From NCBI RefSeq assembly GCF_014048475.1, contig NZ_NWUS01000001.1:62001-126000 (forward strand): DNA of 64,000 nucleotides. Reading direction: 5' to 3'. The DNA comes from Bombella favorum (GTDB lineage: Bacteria; Pseudomonadota; Alphaproteobacteria; Acetobacterales; Acetobacteraceae). A program made the translations under genes and the position numbers. Shown in pieces: positions 20,524 through 28,609 of this stretch. Each line of letters opens with the position of its first letter. Position 1 is the stretch's first letter. The notes under the pieces are model-generated. The model had not been told where the DNA came from, did no database searches, and saw nothing but the letters and a program-made list of their open reading frames with translations.

Positions 20524-20593
20524 TGGGTGGACACACTCCTGCACCTTTATGGTGGGAACTCATGGGGTATCATGGGATTTTATGGGACGTCAA
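20524..20593 (-). promoter_or_regulatory. mraZ/dcw promoter with MraZ-type boxes in reverse orientation
   Basis: TGGGA, TGGGG, TGGGA and TGGGA begin at 20553, 20563, 20573 and 20583, exactly 10 bp apart, on the plus strand; a further TGGGT starts at 20524. This is the spacing of the MraZ binding signature, but mraZ is on the minus strand. A minus-strand promoter fits the same place: -35 TTGACG (20593-20588) and -10 GATACC (20571-20566) with 16 bp between. The boxes would cover the promoter, consistent with repression. Confidence 0.7.
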
Positions 20594-20599
20594 AGTTTT

Positions 20600-20853
20600 A
20601 TTACGGAAAATGACATCGGAGCGTTGTTTTATTGTATAGTATTCTAGATAGGCGCGATGTGTGTTGTATTTATTAAAAAAATATTTCTTTATATTATGCT
20701 TTATAACATCGCCTTGTATTGGGCAGTAAGTGCGATAATCTGGCAGACAAAGAGGGCTATCCTGATAGTATAGCCTTGTGCACGAGGTGTAATGAAGGCC
20801 TTTTGCAAGGTATTAGACGTGTTTTTGTCTAGGGGGAGGCTTGGTAAATAAAA
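20600..20853. other. AT-rich intergenic stretch between mraZ promoter and rnpB
   Basis: No gene was found here. The part around 20660-20715 is strongly AT-rich and could hold further upstream promoter elements for the dcw operon. No clear terminator follows rnpB on the minus strand, so some rnpB read-through toward mraZ cannot be excluded. Confidence 0.5.
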
Positions 20854-20855
20854 GG

Positions 20856-21258
<403 letters not shown>

Positions 21259-21264
21259 GGGGTG

Positions 21265-21293
21265 CTTATGCCTGCCTGCCGGGGGCGGGTCAA
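21265..21293 (-). promoter_or_regulatory. rnpB promoter
   Basis: -35 TTGACC (21293-21288), 17-bp spacer, -10 CATAAG (21270-21265). The predicted start, about 7 bp further, coincides with the conserved 5' end of RNase P RNA near 21258. The spacer is part of a GC-rich inverted repeat (CTGCCTGCCG / CGGCAGGCAG, 21272-21303). Confidence 0.75.
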
Positions 21294-21318
21294 GCGGCAG
21301 GCAGGATGAGTGGCATTA

Positions 21319-21774
21319 TCAGGGTGTAAGAAGGTGGTACATGTCGGGTGAGCCTGCATCTGTCATGATGCTCTGGCCTGCACGATCTACCCGGACATGA
21401 AAGAGCAATTCTGCTGAAGGTTTGTCCCCGGGGCACCCGTTCCCATGCCGTCCCAATACGTCAATTGTGGGTGTGTTCACGCTGCTGTCACCGTTGACAA
21501 CCATAACGAGGCAGCGTCTGGGCAGAGGGGTCAGCCCTTTGCGGGTGATGAGGGTCCGTAGATGTTCCACAAGGGCGGTATTGTCGAACCAGCTTAGCTT
21601 GCTGAAGGTGAATTGGTCATACAGGCTGTCCAACACTCCCGTTCGGACGACAAAGAACATGAGCAGAAAGGCCGGTAGCAGAACGACGAGCCGCCGGATG
21701 ATATGCTGCTTTAGGGAACGGGGTTGCTTCGGGCGGCGGCGGCCGAGACGGGGAGGGGTGGTTGGTTCGGTCAT
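21319..21774 (-). CDS. Small single-pass membrane protein, unknown function
   Basis: I do not recognise this 151-residue protein. Seen: a basic, proline-rich N-terminus (PPRLGRRRPKQPRSLKQHII), one hydrophobic segment at about residues 30-50 (LVVLLPAFLLMFFVVRTGVL), then a soluble domain with CLVMVVNGDSS and a cysteine in RHGNGCPGD. The basic N-terminus suggests N-in topology with the rest outside the cytoplasm. ATG 21774 is preferred over 21825 because the upstream residues run into the zwf terminator region. It lies between zwf and rnpB, all on the minus strand; coding-like amino acid composition supports it being real. Confidence 0.65.
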   Translation of the reverse strand: MTEPTTPPRLGRRRPKQPRSLKQHIIRRLVVLLPAFLLMFFVVRTGVLDSLYDQFTFSKLSWFDNTALVEHLRTLITRKGLTPLPRRCLVMVVNGDSSVNTPTIDVLGRHGNGCPGDKPSAELLFHVRVDRAGQSIMTDAGSPDMYHLLTP

Positions 21775-21823
21775 GATAGGTCTGCCCCATGAGAGTGATG
21801 AAGAATACAGAGGCTGGATAGGC

Positions 21824-21853
21824 AAAACCGCCCTGCCAGGGAGGCAGGACGGT
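21824..21853 (-). terminator. zwf intrinsic terminator
   Basis: Stem ACCGTCCTGCC / GGCAGGGCGGT (11 bp with one G-T pair) and a TTTT run on the minus strand, about 46 bp after the zwf stop. Confidence 0.75.
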
Positions 21854-21899
21854 TCTGGGAGCCATATGGCGGAGTGGCCAGAGTGTGATCCGGTCAGGA

Positions 21900-23372
21900 T
21901 CAGTCGGCCATGTCCTCATGCCAAGAATCGCCTGTTGTAGCGATAAAGTGGCGTGCTTCTTCCGGCCCGTAGCTCCCAGCGGCATAATGAGCCATTGGCA
22001 CTTTGTTGGCAGCCCATGTCTTCAGTGTCGGCTCGACCCATGCCCATGCGGCTTCTACCTCATCACGACGGATGAAGAGTGCCGGATAACCACGGACGGC
22101 ATCCAGCATGAGGCGTTCGTAGGAATCCGGGATGAGGGAGCCATCAGCCGGGGCGAATTTGCCGGACATGCTGCCGTGTTGGAGGTCGAACCCAGCAGCG
22201 GAAGGATTCTTGATGTTCAGAGCAAGTCCAAACCCTTCATCTGGCTGGAGACGGATGACCAGACGGTTGGAGGCAGCAGATGAGCCGAACAGGGAGGAAG
22301 CAGACTTCCGGAAGGTCACGATGACCTCGCTAACCTTTTTGGTCGAACGCTTGGCCGTGCGGATGTAGAAGGGCACACCCTTCCAGCGTGGCGTGTCGAT
22401 ATAGGCCCGCATGGCGGCGTAGGTCTCGGTGTGGCTGTCTTCGCCCAACTCTTCCAGATAACCCGGAACCGGCTTACCCTTCATTTCACCTTTGATATAC
22501 TGAGCACGGACCGTCTCGCTAGCCACTTTGTCTTCCGGAATGGGACGTAGGGCCTTCAGGACATTCACTTTGGCATCACGGACTGTATCTGCCTCAAGGT
22601 CCGCAGGAGCTTCCATAGCGCAGAGGCTGAGAACCTGCAGCAGATGGTTCTGGATCATGTCCCGCAGAGCACCGGATGTGTCGTAATAGGCAGCACGGCC
22701 TTCTACGCCTACAGTCTCGGCAGCGGTGATCTGGATGCTCTGGATGTGTTCAGCAGACCAAATGGCATTGAAGATAGGATTAGCAAAGCGCAGGGCGATG
22801 ATATCCTGCACGGTTTCCTTGCCCAGGTAATGGTCAATGCGGAAGATCTGCTTTTCATCAAAGAAGCGGCTTACGCCATCATTGATAGCTTTGGCGGAGG
22901 CACTGTCCGTTCCGATTGGCTTCTCCAGTACGACGCGGGACTGCGGAGTGATGAAACCGAAACGGTGGAGATTCTCGCTGATGGCTTCGAAAAGCTGCGG
23001 TGCCGTGGAGTAGTAGAAGACACGGATGCGATCAGCCGGAGACTGGTCCAGAACGGCCTTCAGGTCGTCCCAGTTATGGTCGCTCTTTGTGCCATCCAGC
23101 GTGACATAATGCACTTTTTTGAGAAAGCGTTCGATCAGCTCGGCATTTTTATGCTGTTCTGGCAGGAAGGTTTCCAGAGCTTCACGCGCCCGGATAATGT
23201 ACTCATCACGGGACAGGGAAGAGCGGGCGGTCCCGATGATGCGGGCTTCCTCCGGAACATGCCCGATACGGAGCTGATTGTAGAGGGCCGGGAGCAGTTT
23301 GCGCATCGTCAGATCGCCCGTGGCGCCGAAGATGACGTAGTCAAACGGTGCGGTCTGCTGAGAGTGGGCCAT
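21900..23372 (-). CDS. zwf: Glucose-6-phosphate 1-dehydrogenase
   Basis: Oxidises glucose-6-phosphate to 6-phosphogluconolactone with NAD(P)+, entry to the pentose phosphate and Entner-Doudoroff routes. Seen: the coenzyme motif FGATGDLTMRKLLPALY at the N-terminus, EKPIGTDSASA, and the active-site signature RIDHYLGKETVQDI with the catalytic histidine. 490 residues. ATG 23372 has AGGAAAGG upstream and gives the normal family N-terminus; the frame is open another 33 codons. It is monocistronic with its own terminator and is divergent from gapR. Confidence 0.97.
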   Translation of the reverse strand: MAHSQQTAPFDYVIFGATGDLTMRKLLPALYNQLRIGHVPEEARIIGTARSSLSRDEYIIRAREALETFLPEQHKNAELIERFLKKVHYVTLDGTKSDHNWDDLKAVLDQSPADRIRVFYYSTAPQLFEAISENLHRFGFITPQSRVVLEKPIGTDSASAKAINDGVSRFFDEKQIFRIDHYLGKETVQDIIALRFANPIFNAIWSAEHIQSIQITAAETVGVEGRAAYYDTSGALRDMIQNHLLQVLSLCAMEAPADLEADTVRDAKVNVLKALRPIPEDKVASETVRAQYIKGEMKGKPVPGYLEELGEDSHTETYAAMRAYIDTPRWKGVPFYIRTAKRSTKKVSEVIVTFRKSASSLFGSSAASNRLVIRLQPDEGFGLALNIKNPSAAGFDLQHGSMSGKFAPADGSLIPDSYERLMLDAVRGYPALFIRRDEVEAAWAWVEPTLKTWAANKVPMAHYAAGSYGPEEARHFIATTGDSWHEDMAD

Positions 23373-23704
23373 GATAAGGCGTACCTTTCCTGTCTGGAAA
23401 CTCTGGTGAGACATTAGGTCTGTCTCTAGTCTTGTTTCTGCCCTTCTTTTAGAGCCTGTCTCATGTCCCATTCAAGCCATAACCGGAGGAATGGGGGGCA
23501 GTAACGGATGGAAAAATATCCTTGAAGCTTCGAAAAAAAGGCGCAGTAGGCAGCGGGGTGATGCAGGGAGGGGCGGGCGTATAGGGTGTTGGGCAGTCCG
23601 CAACCATGTATTCACATTTGCGTTTTTCCCACTTTGCGGCTTTTCTTGTGCCCGAATGGGGCGTCTTCCGCTTGCGTGGCGTATCAAGAAAACGTCTTTG
23701 CGGT
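23373..23704. other. Intergenic region between zwf and gapR
   Basis: Upstream region shared by two divergent genes. Apart from the inverted repeat at 23705-23724, no gene, repeat or RNA structure was recognised; small open frames here have no supporting signals. Confidence 0.5.
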
Positions 23705-23730
23705 GGCATGGTATTGACCATGCCCATAAG
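23705..23730 (+). promoter_or_regulatory. Perfect inverted repeat abutting a -10 ahead of gapR
   Basis: GGCATGGT-ATTG-ACCATGCC (8-bp arms, 4-base centre, 23705-23724) is followed directly by CATAAG (23725-23730), the -10 hexamer also seen at rnpB and rpmB. It lies 56 bp before the gapR start. An operator or a 5' end hairpin are both possible; no good -35 is at 17 bp. Confidence 0.5.
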
Positions 23731-23785
23731 GGAGCGATAAGCCGCCCTGTAACCCGGTGTCTGAGCAGAGTTGAGGAGTATGGTT

Positions 23786-24052
23786 ATGGGTATGGGAAGT
23801 GGTGACGAAGGGGCCGTAACGGGCGGTATTGCGGTGGATCGTCTGCGGTCCATCATCGACCGTGTCGAACGTCTGGAAGAAGAGCGCAAAGCGCTTGGTT
23901 CTGATATCCGTGATGTGTTCCAGGAAGCAAAATCAGCTGGGTTTGATGTCAAGGTCGTCAAGCAGCTGCTTAAGCTGCGTAAGCAGGAGCCGGCCGAGGT
24001 GGAAGAGCAGGAGACGCTGCTGGATATCTACCGCCGTGCGTTGGGCATGTAA
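23786..24052 (+). CDS. gapR: GapR/DUF2312 nucleoid-associated protein
   Basis: Small alphaproteobacterial chromosome-structuring protein; in Caulobacter GapR binds overtwisted DNA ahead of replication and transcription. Seen: VDRLRSIIDRVERLEEERKA, a coiled coil, followed by DIRDVFQEAKSAGFDVKVVK and QLLKLRK, the conserved DUF2312 core, ending in DIYRRALGM. 88 residues from the ATG at 23786, which is 7 bp after GAGGAG; ATGs at 23780 and 23792 are alternatives. Monocistronic, with a promoter-proximal inverted repeat and its own terminator. Functional assignment is by family. Confidence 0.92.
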   Translation: MGMGSGDEGAVTGGIAVDRLRSIIDRVERLEEERKALGSDIRDVFQEAKSAGFDVKVVKQLLKLRKQEPAEVEEQETLLDIYRRALGM

Positions 24053-24080
24053 GCGAACCTGTTTTCTGGTTTGTTATTCA

Positions 24081-24134
24081 AGAAAAGCCTTTCTTTGCTG
24101 GTTCAAGGAGCCCGCAGAGAAAGGCTTTCTTTTT
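24081..24134 (+). terminator. Terminator between convergent gapR and alsR-type gene
   Basis: Stem AGAAAAGCCTTTCT / AGAAAGGCTTTCT with a T-run on both strands (CTTTTT on plus, CTTTTCTT on minus), placed between two convergent stop codons, so it can serve both genes. Confidence 0.85.
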
Positions 24135-24153
24135 GTGTGGCTTATGCGGGTTG

Positions 24154-25062
24154 TCAGGCGGGCAATTCCATATGGGTTTTGCAGGCCTGTTGCAGAACAG
24201 TGATGAAGTGATGGATCAACGGTGGCTGTTCGCCCATCCGTATGCCTATGGCGAGCGTAGCATGGGGGGCTGGTCGGGCGATTTTGTGGAAGGTCACACC
24301 CCCTGTATGAAGCTGGTGCAGGGATTGCGGAACGATGGATACGCCCAGTCCAGCGGCAACTAGCGGGATAGTACCGGCAATCTGCGGTGCCTGCTGGCCA
24401 AGGGAAGGGGTGATACCAGCATCTCTGTAGGCTGCAAGAATGGCATCAAAAAAACCCGGTCCTAACTCACGAGGGAAGATGATGAGCGGCTCGGCAGCTA
24501 GTCTGCTGAGATGTATTTCCGGCAGGTTTGTGAAGGGGTGACCTTTGGGTAGGGCGATCAGTGTTGGTTCGTCTAATAGAGGGATGACTCGTACATTGGC
24601 TTGATCGGGAACAGGCGGACGCAGGATTGTGATGTCCATGCGGTAAGAAAGCAGGGCTTCGCATAAGGCGGGTGTATTGCTTTCCTCCAGCGAGAGGGTA
24701 ACGCCCGGCGCAATATTGCTGAACTGCCGGATGGCGAAAGGAATGCTGGGCAGGAGAGGAACCGCACCGGCCAGTCCGATGCGGAGATGGCCCTTCTTGC
24801 CTTGGGCGAGCCCGTGAGCGTCCTCAATGAACTGGCGGCGGAGATCGAGGATCAGCCGTGCATGAGGTAGGAGGGTAAGGCCAGCCTCTGTCAGGCTCAC
24901 CCCACGGGGCTGGCGGCGGAAAAGCGAGACGCCCAGCGAGCTTTCCAGACGGCGGATCTGCTGGCTGAGAGGAGGTTGCTCCATGCCAAGTTTTTCAGCG
25001 GCTTTTGTGATGTTGCCGGTCTCGGCAATGGTGACGAAATAGCGGAAATGACGGATATCCAT
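24154..25062 (-). CDS. alsR: LysR-type regulator, AlsR-like
   Basis: Probable activator of the divergent alsD-alsS acetoin genes. Seen: an N-terminal winged helix-turn-helix (MDIRHFRYFVTIAETGNITK, then AAEKLGMEQPPLSQQIRRLE), then a LysR substrate-binding domain. 302 residues from ATG 25062; the longer open frame would remove the intergenic region. The name follows from the divergent arrangement with alsD and overall similarity to the AlsR/BudR group; the inducer (acetate in known cases) is inferred. A perfect 17-bp dyad lies 5 bp ahead of its start. Confidence 0.85.
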   Translation of the reverse strand: MDIRHFRYFVTIAETGNITKAAEKLGMEQPPLSQQIRRLESSLGVSLFRRQPRGVSLTEAGLTLLPHARLILDLRRQFIEDAHGLAQGKKGHLRIGLAGAVPLLPSIPFAIRQFSNIAPGVTLSLEESNTPALCEALLSYRMDITILRPPVPDQANVRVIPLLDEPTLIALPKGHPFTNLPEIHLSRLAAEPLIIFPRELGPGFFDAILAAYRDAGITPSLGQQAPQIAGTIPLVAAGLGVSIVPQSLHQLHTGGVTFHKIARPAPHATLAIGIRMGEQPPLIHHFITVLQQACKTHMELPA

Positions 25063-25066
25063 AAGC

Positions 25067-25083
25067 CATATATAAAATATATG
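25067..25083. promoter_or_regulatory. Dyad operator candidate between alsR and alsD
   Basis: CATATAT-AAA-ATATATG, a perfect inverted repeat in the 99-bp divergent gap. Its position between a LysR gene and its likely target, and its A/T-rich dyad form, fit a LysR binding site. A possible alsD -10 (TATATT) is at 25100-25105. Confidence 0.6.
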
Positions 25084-25161
25084 GAGACAATGAAAACTAT
25101 ATATTTGTAGGAGTTTATGTCCTGCCTTACAGAAAGGAGCATTCACAACGCAGGGGGCAAT

Positions 25162-25893
25162 ATGACTCGACCTTCAGGTGTAAAGCCAAACCGTCTCTTT
25201 CAGACATCAACGATGGCTGCTTTGCTGGATGCCGTTTATGATGGGGAGATGACGCTGGGCGAGCTGGTTCAGCATGGTGATTTCGGTCTGGGGACATTCG
25301 ATGCTCTGGATGGCGAAATGATCGTGACGGAAGGCGAGGTCCGTCAGTTCCGCTCCGAGGGGATCGCCTCTGGCACAACGGCGGATATGAAGACACCGTT
25401 TGCCTGTGTGACTTATTTTGAGCCGGAAAAAACGGTTACAATCGATAAGCCCATGGGCAAGGAAGAGTTTGAAGAGCTCGTCAATGGGCTTATCGACAAC
25501 CCCAATCTTTTTGGTGCCGTGCGCTTTACGGGAGAGTTTGAGAAAGTCGATACTCGTACGGTGTTCTGCCAGCACAAGCCTTATCCGGGCATGCTGGAGG
25601 TTGTTGCTAAACAGCCGACATTCCGCATGGGTGAGATCAGTGGCGTGATGCTGGGTTTCCGTACACCTCCCTACATGCAGGGGATCAACGTTGCTGGCTA
25701 TCACCTCCATGTCCTTAGTGACGACCGCAAGCATGGTGGCCATGTGACAGATTACCGTGTGAAGTCCGGTAAGCTGGAAGTTGCTCGCATTTCCGATCTG
25801 GAGATTTCCCTCCCGAAGACGGAAGATTTTGCCAAGGCTGATCTTCAGCCAGCTGGTCTGCATGAGGCCATCCGTACGGCAGAAGGCGGCTAA
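25162..25893 (+). CDS. alsD: Alpha-acetolactate decarboxylase
   Basis: Converts (S)-2-acetolactate to (R)-acetoin. Seen: STMAALLDAVYDGEMTLGEL, HGDFGLGTFDALDGEM, then the zinc-binding cluster GYHLHVLSDDRKHGGHV with three histidines; all match the family closely. 243 residues from ATG 25162, which has GGGGG 5 bp upstream and leaves room for a promoter; an in-frame ATG at 25117 would add 15 residues. It is followed by alsS 78 bp later with no terminator between, so they should form one operon, here with the decarboxylase first. Confidence 0.95.
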   Translation: MTRPSGVKPNRLFQTSTMAALLDAVYDGEMTLGELVQHGDFGLGTFDALDGEMIVTEGEVRQFRSEGIASGTTADMKTPFACVTYFEPEKTVTIDKPMGKEEFEELVNGLIDNPNLFGAVRFTGEFEKVDTRTVFCQHKPYPGMLEVVAKQPTFRMGEISGVMLGFRTPPYMQGINVAGYHLHVLSDDRKHGGHVTDYRVKSGKLEVARISDLEISLPKTEDFAKADLQPAGLHEAIRTAEGG

Positions 25894-25971
25894 GGGTTCC
25901 GTCCCCAGGTTGAGACAGACTACACAGGCCCGTCTGGTGTTTTCAGGGCGGGCATGATCAGGAAAAGCATC

Positions 25972-27654
25972 ATGACACAGAAAAAATCTCACAAGGCAGC
26001 ACAGACAGCCGCCGATCTGATCGTCCGCAATCTTGAAGCCCACGGTGTTGATCATATCGTTGGTATTCCCGGTGCAAAGATCGACCGCCTCTTTGAGGCG
26101 CTGGAAGATTCCCCCATCCGCACGATTGTTGCCCGCCATGAGCAGAACGCTGTCTTCATGGCCGGTGGTATTGGCCGTCTTACGGGCAAGGCTGGTGTGG
26201 CTATTGCAACATCTGGCCCCGGTGTTTCCAATCTGGCGACCGGCCTGGCAACGGCAACATCTGAAGGCGACCCGGTCCTGACAATCGGCGGTGCTGTTGG
26301 GCGTGCTGACCTGCTGAAGCTGACCCACCAGAGCATGGATACGGTCAGCATGCTGCGCCCAGTGACGAAATATAGTGCAGAGATCGGGGCCCCGGCTGCT
26401 ACGTCAGAGGTCATCGCTAATGCGTTCCGCGCTGCTGAAAGCCCCCGTCAGGGTGGTGCTTTTGTTAGCGTGCCGATGGATGTGCTGAATGCTGAGATCA
26501 CCGAAGATTATCCGGTGATGGGCAACCGTAATGCTGTGAAGCAGGGGCCGGCTCCGGAAGATGTCATCAAGGACGCTGCCGCTACGCTGAAGAAGGCTAA
26601 AAAGCCGGTTGTCCTGCTGGGCATGAAGGCTAGTAAGCCAGAGAATGCTGAAGCTATCCGTGCATTTTTGAAGAAGACAAACCTGCCGGTTGTGGGCACT
26701 TATCAGGCTGCTGGTGCTGTCTCCAAAGACCTGGTCTCCCGTTTTGGTGGGCGTGTTGGGCTGTTCCATAACCAGTATGGTGATTATCTGCTGGATGAAG
26801 CTGATCTGGTCATTGCCATCGGTTACAACCCGATCGAATATGATCCCTGCCTGTGGAACAGGAAGGCCGCACGGCCGATCATCAATATTGATGTTGTTCC
26901 GGCTCAGCTGGATAATGCCTTCAATCCCGAGATTGAGCTGATCGGCTCCATCGCTCTGACAATGCAGCATCTGACCCGTGAGACAGGGGCTCTGACATCC
27001 GGTGCTGCGCTGGATAAGATTCTGGAAGTTTACCGTGCTTCCCAGAAGGCCGCTTTTGCTAAGGCAAAAAGTACCCAGCAGGGAATGCTCCATCCGCTTG
27101 AGGTCATCAAGGTGATGGAAGATATCGTGGCGCAGGACATCACGATCTGTCTGGATATGGGGTCTTTCCATATCTGGCATGCACGCTTCCTTGAGGTTTT
27201 CCGTGCCCGCCAGATGCTGATCAGCAATGGCCAGCAGACAATGGGTGTGGCCCTGCCGTGGGGTATGTCCGCCAGCATCGTGAACCCATCCCAGAAGGTT
27301 ATTTCCGTCTCTGGGGATGGTAGCTTCATGATGTCTTCTATGGACCTGGAAACGGCTGTTCGCCTGAAGAGCAATCTGATCCATATCATCTGGGTGGATC
27401 AGCACTTCAACATGGTTCGTATTCAGGAAGAAAAGAAGTACGGGCGTGATGCTGCCGTGGCCTTCGGCCCGATTGACTTTGCTGCCTTTGCCCGTTCCTG
27501 CGGTGCCAAAGGTATCAATGTTAACAGCGTGGATGGCCTGAAGGCTGCTCTGCGTGAGGGTATGGAAACACAGGGTCCGGTAGTGATCGCCGTTCCGGTC
27601 GATTATGCTGATAACCCAGCTCTGATGAACCCGCTGCCGGAACTTTCCAAGTAA
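25972..27654 (+). CDS. alsS: Catabolic acetolactate synthase
   Basis: Thiamine diphosphate enzyme condensing two pyruvates to acetolactate. Seen: VDHIVGIPGAKIDRLFEAL and ARHEQNAVFMAGG with the catalytic glutamate, GPGVSNLATGLATA, and the ThDP signature GDGSFMMSSMDLETAVRL. 560 residues from ATG 25972 with AGGAAAAG upstream (an ATG 18 bp earlier is weaker). The absence of a small regulatory subunit gene and the adjacent alsD indicate the FAD-independent catabolic type rather than IlvB. Codon use is strongly biased, suggesting high expression. Confidence 0.95.
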   Translation: MTQKKSHKAAQTAADLIVRNLEAHGVDHIVGIPGAKIDRLFEALEDSPIRTIVARHEQNAVFMAGGIGRLTGKAGVAIATSGPGVSNLATGLATATSEGDPVLTIGGAVGRADLLKLTHQSMDTVSMLRPVTKYSAEIGAPAATSEVIANAFRAAESPRQGGAFVSVPMDVLNAEITEDYPVMGNRNAVKQGPAPEDVIKDAAATLKKAKKPVVLLGMKASKPENAEAIRAFLKKTNLPVVGTYQAAGAVSKDLVSRFGGRVGLFHNQYGDYLLDEADLVIAIGYNPIEYDPCLWNRKAARPIINIDVVPAQLDNAFNPEIELIGSIALTMQHLTRETGALTSGAALDKILEVYRASQKAAFAKAKSTQQGMLHPLEVIKVMEDIVAQDITICLDMGSFHIWHARFLEVFRARQMLISNGQQTMGVALPWGMSASIVNPSQKVISVSGDGSFMMSSMDLETAVRLKSNLIHIIWVDQHFNMVRIQEEKKYGRDAAVAFGPIDFAAFARSCGAKGINVNSVDGLKAALREGMETQGPVVIAVPVDYADNPALMNPLPELSK

Positions 27655-27694
27655 GGCGGTCTCATCCTTGTTTGATGAGGTAGGGTTGTAAAGA

Positions 27695-27726
27695 AGAGGG
27701 GGCGTCTTTTGGCGTCCCCTCTTTTT
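27695..27726 (+). terminator. alsS intrinsic terminator
   Basis: Stem AGAGGGGGCG / GCGTCCCCTCT with CTTTTT after it, about 40 bp downstream of the alsS stop. Confidence 0.85.
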
Positions 27727-27736
27727 ATAGCCTCTG

Positions 27737-27756
27737 GATAATTGAGAGTAATTATC
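27737..27756. promoter_or_regulatory. Inverted repeat ahead of lutABC, Fur-box-like
   Basis: GATAATT-GAGAGT-AATTATC, perfect 7-bp arms over 20 bp, 110 bp ahead of lutA. The arms resemble the GATAAT/ATTATC ends of a Fur box; since LutA and LutB carry iron-sulfur clusters, iron control is plausible but unproven. A lactate-responsive GntR-type regulator is an alternative reader. Confidence 0.45.
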
Positions 27757-27865
27757 ATTTATATTTAAATCGTATCCTAAAGTTCTTAACGGTGCGGATT
27801 TTAATAAAGTCAGTCACGTTTTGTTTTATTGATGTTGTTGGGGTGTTTTCATAGGATACCTCATT

Positions 27866-28609
27866 ATGAAAATCGGTTTATTTATTCCCTGCTACATGGA
27901 TGCTTTCTATCCCCAAACAGGTATTGCAACGTTGGAGTTGCTAGAAAAGTTGGGGCATGAGGTCGAATATCCTATGGATCAGACCTGCTGCGGCCAGCCC
28001 ATGGCGAATTCTGGTTGCAATCGTGATGCCAAGGAGACGGAAGCTCTCTTCATCCGCAACTTCTCGAAATATGAGGTGATCGTTTCCCCATCGGGAAGCT
28101 GTGTCCATCATATCCGGGATAATTTCGATGCTATCGAGCAGACGGATGAGGTTCGGCACGTACGGCAGAACACGTATGAGCTTGTCGAGTTCATCCATGA
28201 TGTCTTGAAGGTGCGTGAATTCCCGTGGGCGGAGTTCCCGCATAGGGTCGGGCTGCATAACAGTTGCGCCACATTACGTTCCCTGCGGACAGCCAGCATG
28301 TCCGAATTGGGTGAGCCGTTCTTCTCTAAACCTAAGACCCTTCTTTCCGCCGTGAAGGGCATTTCTTTTGCGACACCGAAACGCCCAGATGAATGTTGTG
28401 GCTTTGGTGGTACTTATTCCGTGACGGAAGAAGCCGTCTCAGCCCGTATGGGGCTGGATAAAGTGACGGACCATCATGATGCTGGGGCGGAATATATAGT
28501 ATCGGCCGATACATCTTGCATGATGCATCAGCAAGGTTGTGCTGAGCGCAATGGCGTGCCTATTCGCTTCATCCATATCGCAGAGATTCTGAATGGAGCA
28601 CGGGCATGA
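27866..28609 (+). CDS. lutA: Lactate utilisation protein LutA (YkgE-like)
   Basis: Component of the LutABC L-lactate oxidising complex that yields pyruvate. Seen: two cysteine-rich CCG domains, QTCCGQPMANSGCN near residue 45 and DECCGFGGTYSVTEE near 175, plus PSGSCVHHIR and SADTSCMMHQ; these bind iron-sulfur or related cofactors as in heterodisulfide reductase subunits. 247 residues. The stop overlaps the lutB start as ATGA. A terminator and an inverted repeat lie upstream, making it the first gene of the operon. Confidence 0.93.
   Translation: MKIGLFIPCYMDAFYPQTGIATLELLEKLGHEVEYPMDQTCCGQPMANSGCNRDAKETEALFIRNFSKYEVIVSPSGSCVHHIRDNFDAIEQTDEVRHVRQNTYELVEFIHDVLKVREFPWAEFPHRVGLHNSCATLRSLRTASMSELGEPFFSKPKTLLSAVKGISFATPKRPDECCGFGGTYSVTEEAVSARMGLDKVTDHHDAGAEYIVSADTSCMMHQQGCAERNGVPIRFIHIAEILNGARA

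Noticed and set aside
21272-21303. GC-rich inverted repeat as terminator of the small membrane protein gene
   Set aside because: There is no T-run on the minus strand, and the repeat overlaps the rnpB promoter spacer, which explains the sequence better; a double role is not excluded.
22644-23417. 257-codon plus-strand frame inside zwf
   Set aside because: Antisense to an intact glucose-6-phosphate dehydrogenase gene; no domain seen.
25207-27405. Long minus-strand frames (373 and 333 codons) opposite alsD and alsS
   Set aside because: Shadow frames of codon-biased genes with clear domains on the plus strand.
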